64,000 nt of DNA. Origin: Methylomonas sp. UP202. GTDB taxonomy: Bacteria > Pseudomonadota > Gammaproteobacteria > Methylococcales > Methylomonadaceae. The stretch covers positions 1,488,001 to 1,552,000 of the forward strand of contig NZ_CP123897.1 in assembly GCF_029910655.1 (NCBI RefSeq). The letters are read 5' to 3'. Positions 62,928-64,000 of the stretch are shown here, one piece after another (positions within the stretch are counted from its first letter, which is position 1; every line of letters starts with the position of its first letter). The notes under the pieces are model-generated. The model was not told the origin of the DNA and did no database searches. It was given only the letters and a program-made list of their open reading frames with translations. A program made the position numbers and the translations under genes.

Positions 62928-64000
62928 ATGACCAACAAACCATCGGCTAAATCCCAGGACGTTCAATTTCGATTGAAACCGCTCGCGGCTCGCGTGCGCT
63001 ACGCATTGGCCGGCGGCCTGTTGGTGGGTAACGGCGCCGCGTTGGCCGAATTACCGATACCGGCGGCCGCTTGGATCAGTAGCGGTAGTGCGCAAGCACC
63101 GGTCGTGGACGGGAATACGATGGTGATCAAGCAGCTTTCGGACAAAGCAGTCTTGAATTGGCAAAAATTCAACGTCGGCAAGGAAAATACCGTCAAGTTC
63201 GAGCAGCCAGGCACCTCGTCGATCGCATTGAACAAGATAAACGATCCAGATCAAGATCCCAGCAGGATCATGGGTCAGATCGTCGCCAACGGCCAAATCT
63301 ATCTGTACAACAAAAACGGCTTTATCTTCGACAAAGACTCGGTGGTGAACGTCAACAGCTTCATCGCCACCACGTTGAAAGTTACCGACGAAGCCTGGGC
63401 GCGCGGCATCACCCGCGTCTACGACGAAAGCAAGGGCGCGGCCTTGGTCATCGAACCCAAATCGCCTGACGATAAGCTCGATCCGAAAACCGCCGAAATA
63501 CTGATTAACGCCGGCGCCAAGATCACCACCGACAAGGCCGGCCGCATCATCATCGCCGCGCCGAAAATTACTAACGAGGGGACCGTGAGCGCCGGCGCTC
63601 AAGGCCAAATCATCATGGCGGCCAGTGAAGACAAGGTGTATCTGCAGGCCGCCGACGATAAAAGTCCGTTCGCCGGCTTGCTGGTCGAAGTCGGTACCGG
63701 CGGCAAGGTGACCAATCGCGGCGACATTTCGGTGCGGCAGGGCAATGTGACCTTGGCCGGTTTCGCGGTCAACCAGGAAGGCCGAGTCAGCGCGACGACG
63801 TCTGTCAACGTTAACGGTTCCATTCGTTTGATCGCCAGGGAGAAAATCAAGGAGAACAATCCGGTATTGCTCGCTACGCAGACCGTCCGCGACAATGCCG
63901 GCGACGGGGCCGAAACCAAGGCCAAGGTTCGCTTGGGTGACGGCAGCGTCACCGAAGTGGTGGCCGATAGCGACGGCGGTAGCGCGATCGACGAACAGAC
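62928..64000 (+). CDS. Two-partner secretion exoprotein TpsA (filamentous hemagglutinin-like), 5' part
   Basis: The frame is open from the ATG at 62928 (after AAGGG) to the window end, giving 357 residues, and continues outside. It has a long N-terminal signal (ARVRYALAGGLLVGNGAALA) and then the TPS domain: NTMVIKQLSDKAVLNWQKFN, VGKENTVKF, NGQIYLYNKNGFIFDKDS, NVNSFIATTL and IIIAAPKITNEGTVSAGAQG, which form the beta-helix start recognised by TpsB. The NPNG-type motif is NKNG. Function of the exoprotein (adhesin, cytolysin, contact-dependent toxin) depends on the missing C-terminus. Confidence 0.9.
   Translation, partial: MTNKPSAKSQDVQFRLKPLAARVRYALAGGLLVGNGAALAELPIPAAAWISSGSAQAPVVDGNTMVIKQLSDKAVLNWQKFNVGKENTVKFEQPGTSSIALNKINDPDQDPSRIMGQIVANGQIYLYNKNGFIFDKDSVVNVNSFIATTLKVTDEAWARGITRVYDESKGAALVIEPKSPDDKLDPKTAEILINAGAKITTDKAGRIIIAAPKITNEGTVSAGAQGQIIMAASEDKVYLQAADDKSPFAGLLVEVGTGGKVTNRGDISVRQGNVTLAGFAVNQEGRVSATTSVNVNGSIRLIAREKIKENNPVLLATQTVRDNAGDGAETKAKVRLGDGSVTEVVADSDGGSAIDEQ

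Noticed and set aside
1-64000. CRISPR arrays, rRNA genes, prophage or complete insertion sequences
   Set aside because: No regularly spaced repeats, no rRNA sequence and no intact transposase, integrase or phage structural gene were recognised.

Overview
The window reads as a stretch of chromosome from a GC-rich gammaproteobacterium. Supporting this are the gene order accD-folC-dedD-cvpA-purF-metZ, the order nrdR-ribD-ribE-ribB-ribH-nusB-thiL-pgpA, a YgfZ/YgfX pair, a VPLPA-type surface protein and a complex I-like membrane complex beside pntAB. Together these fit Methylococcales (Methylomonas-like methanotrophs). The genus is inference; no methane monooxygenase or methanol dehydrogenase gene lies in the window.

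Layout. 1-6.3 kb: housekeeping genes for fatty acid, folate, purine and methionine synthesis, cell-division SPOR protein, and a tandem PilZ protein. 6.3-10.6 kb: glutaredoxin, a class II aldolase and a large MscK-like mechanosensitive channel. 10.7-16.6 kb: riboflavin operon with nusB, thiL and pgpA; the RibA half of its RibBA-type protein has lost zinc ligands. 16.6-19.3 kb: small envelope proteins, including two short genes recognised from sequence and ribosome-binding sites. 19.3-24.7 kb: nitrate/nitrite assimilation (NasT-type antiterminator, nitrate transporter, NirBD) with a terminator hairpin in the nirB leader. 24.7-34.9 kb: DEAD-box helicase, heme A synthase, two HDOD proteins, YgfZ/YgfX, a diguanylate cyclase, CsgG-like and Sel1 lipoproteins, and YchF.

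34.9-42.4 kb is the accessory part: a tRNA-Met with its terminator, a probable group II intron 3' remnant just beyond it, two poorly characterised membrane/Sel1-like genes, a decayed fragment, and a minus-strand cluster of an unrecognised 619-residue protein, a 30-residue peptide with a strong ribosome-binding site, and a 743-residue di-heme MauG/cytochrome c peroxidase-like protein. This three-gene set is the best candidate for an undescribed system, possibly peptide modification by a di-heme enzyme.

42.4-52.9 kb: a six-gene complex (HyfB, C, E, F, G, I homologues) whose large subunit lacks the [NiFe] cysteines. It is an energy-converting hydrogenase-related (Ehr-type) complex and is followed by proton-translocating transhydrogenase PntAB. 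53.1-54.3 kb: an HELLH zinc-metalloprotease-like membrane protein. 54.4-56.9 kb: arsenic operon arsR-arsC-arsI-acr3. 57.7-64.0 kb: a cyclic-di-GMP-I riboswitch with a ribosome-binding-site hairpin, a VPLPA-CTERM protein, a periplasmic-binding-like secreted protein, and a two-partner secretion pair (TpsB, and a TpsA running off the right end).

Cyclic-di-GMP is a recurrent theme: PilZ protein, GGDEF enzyme, two HDOD proteins and the riboswitch ahead of the surface-protein cluster.
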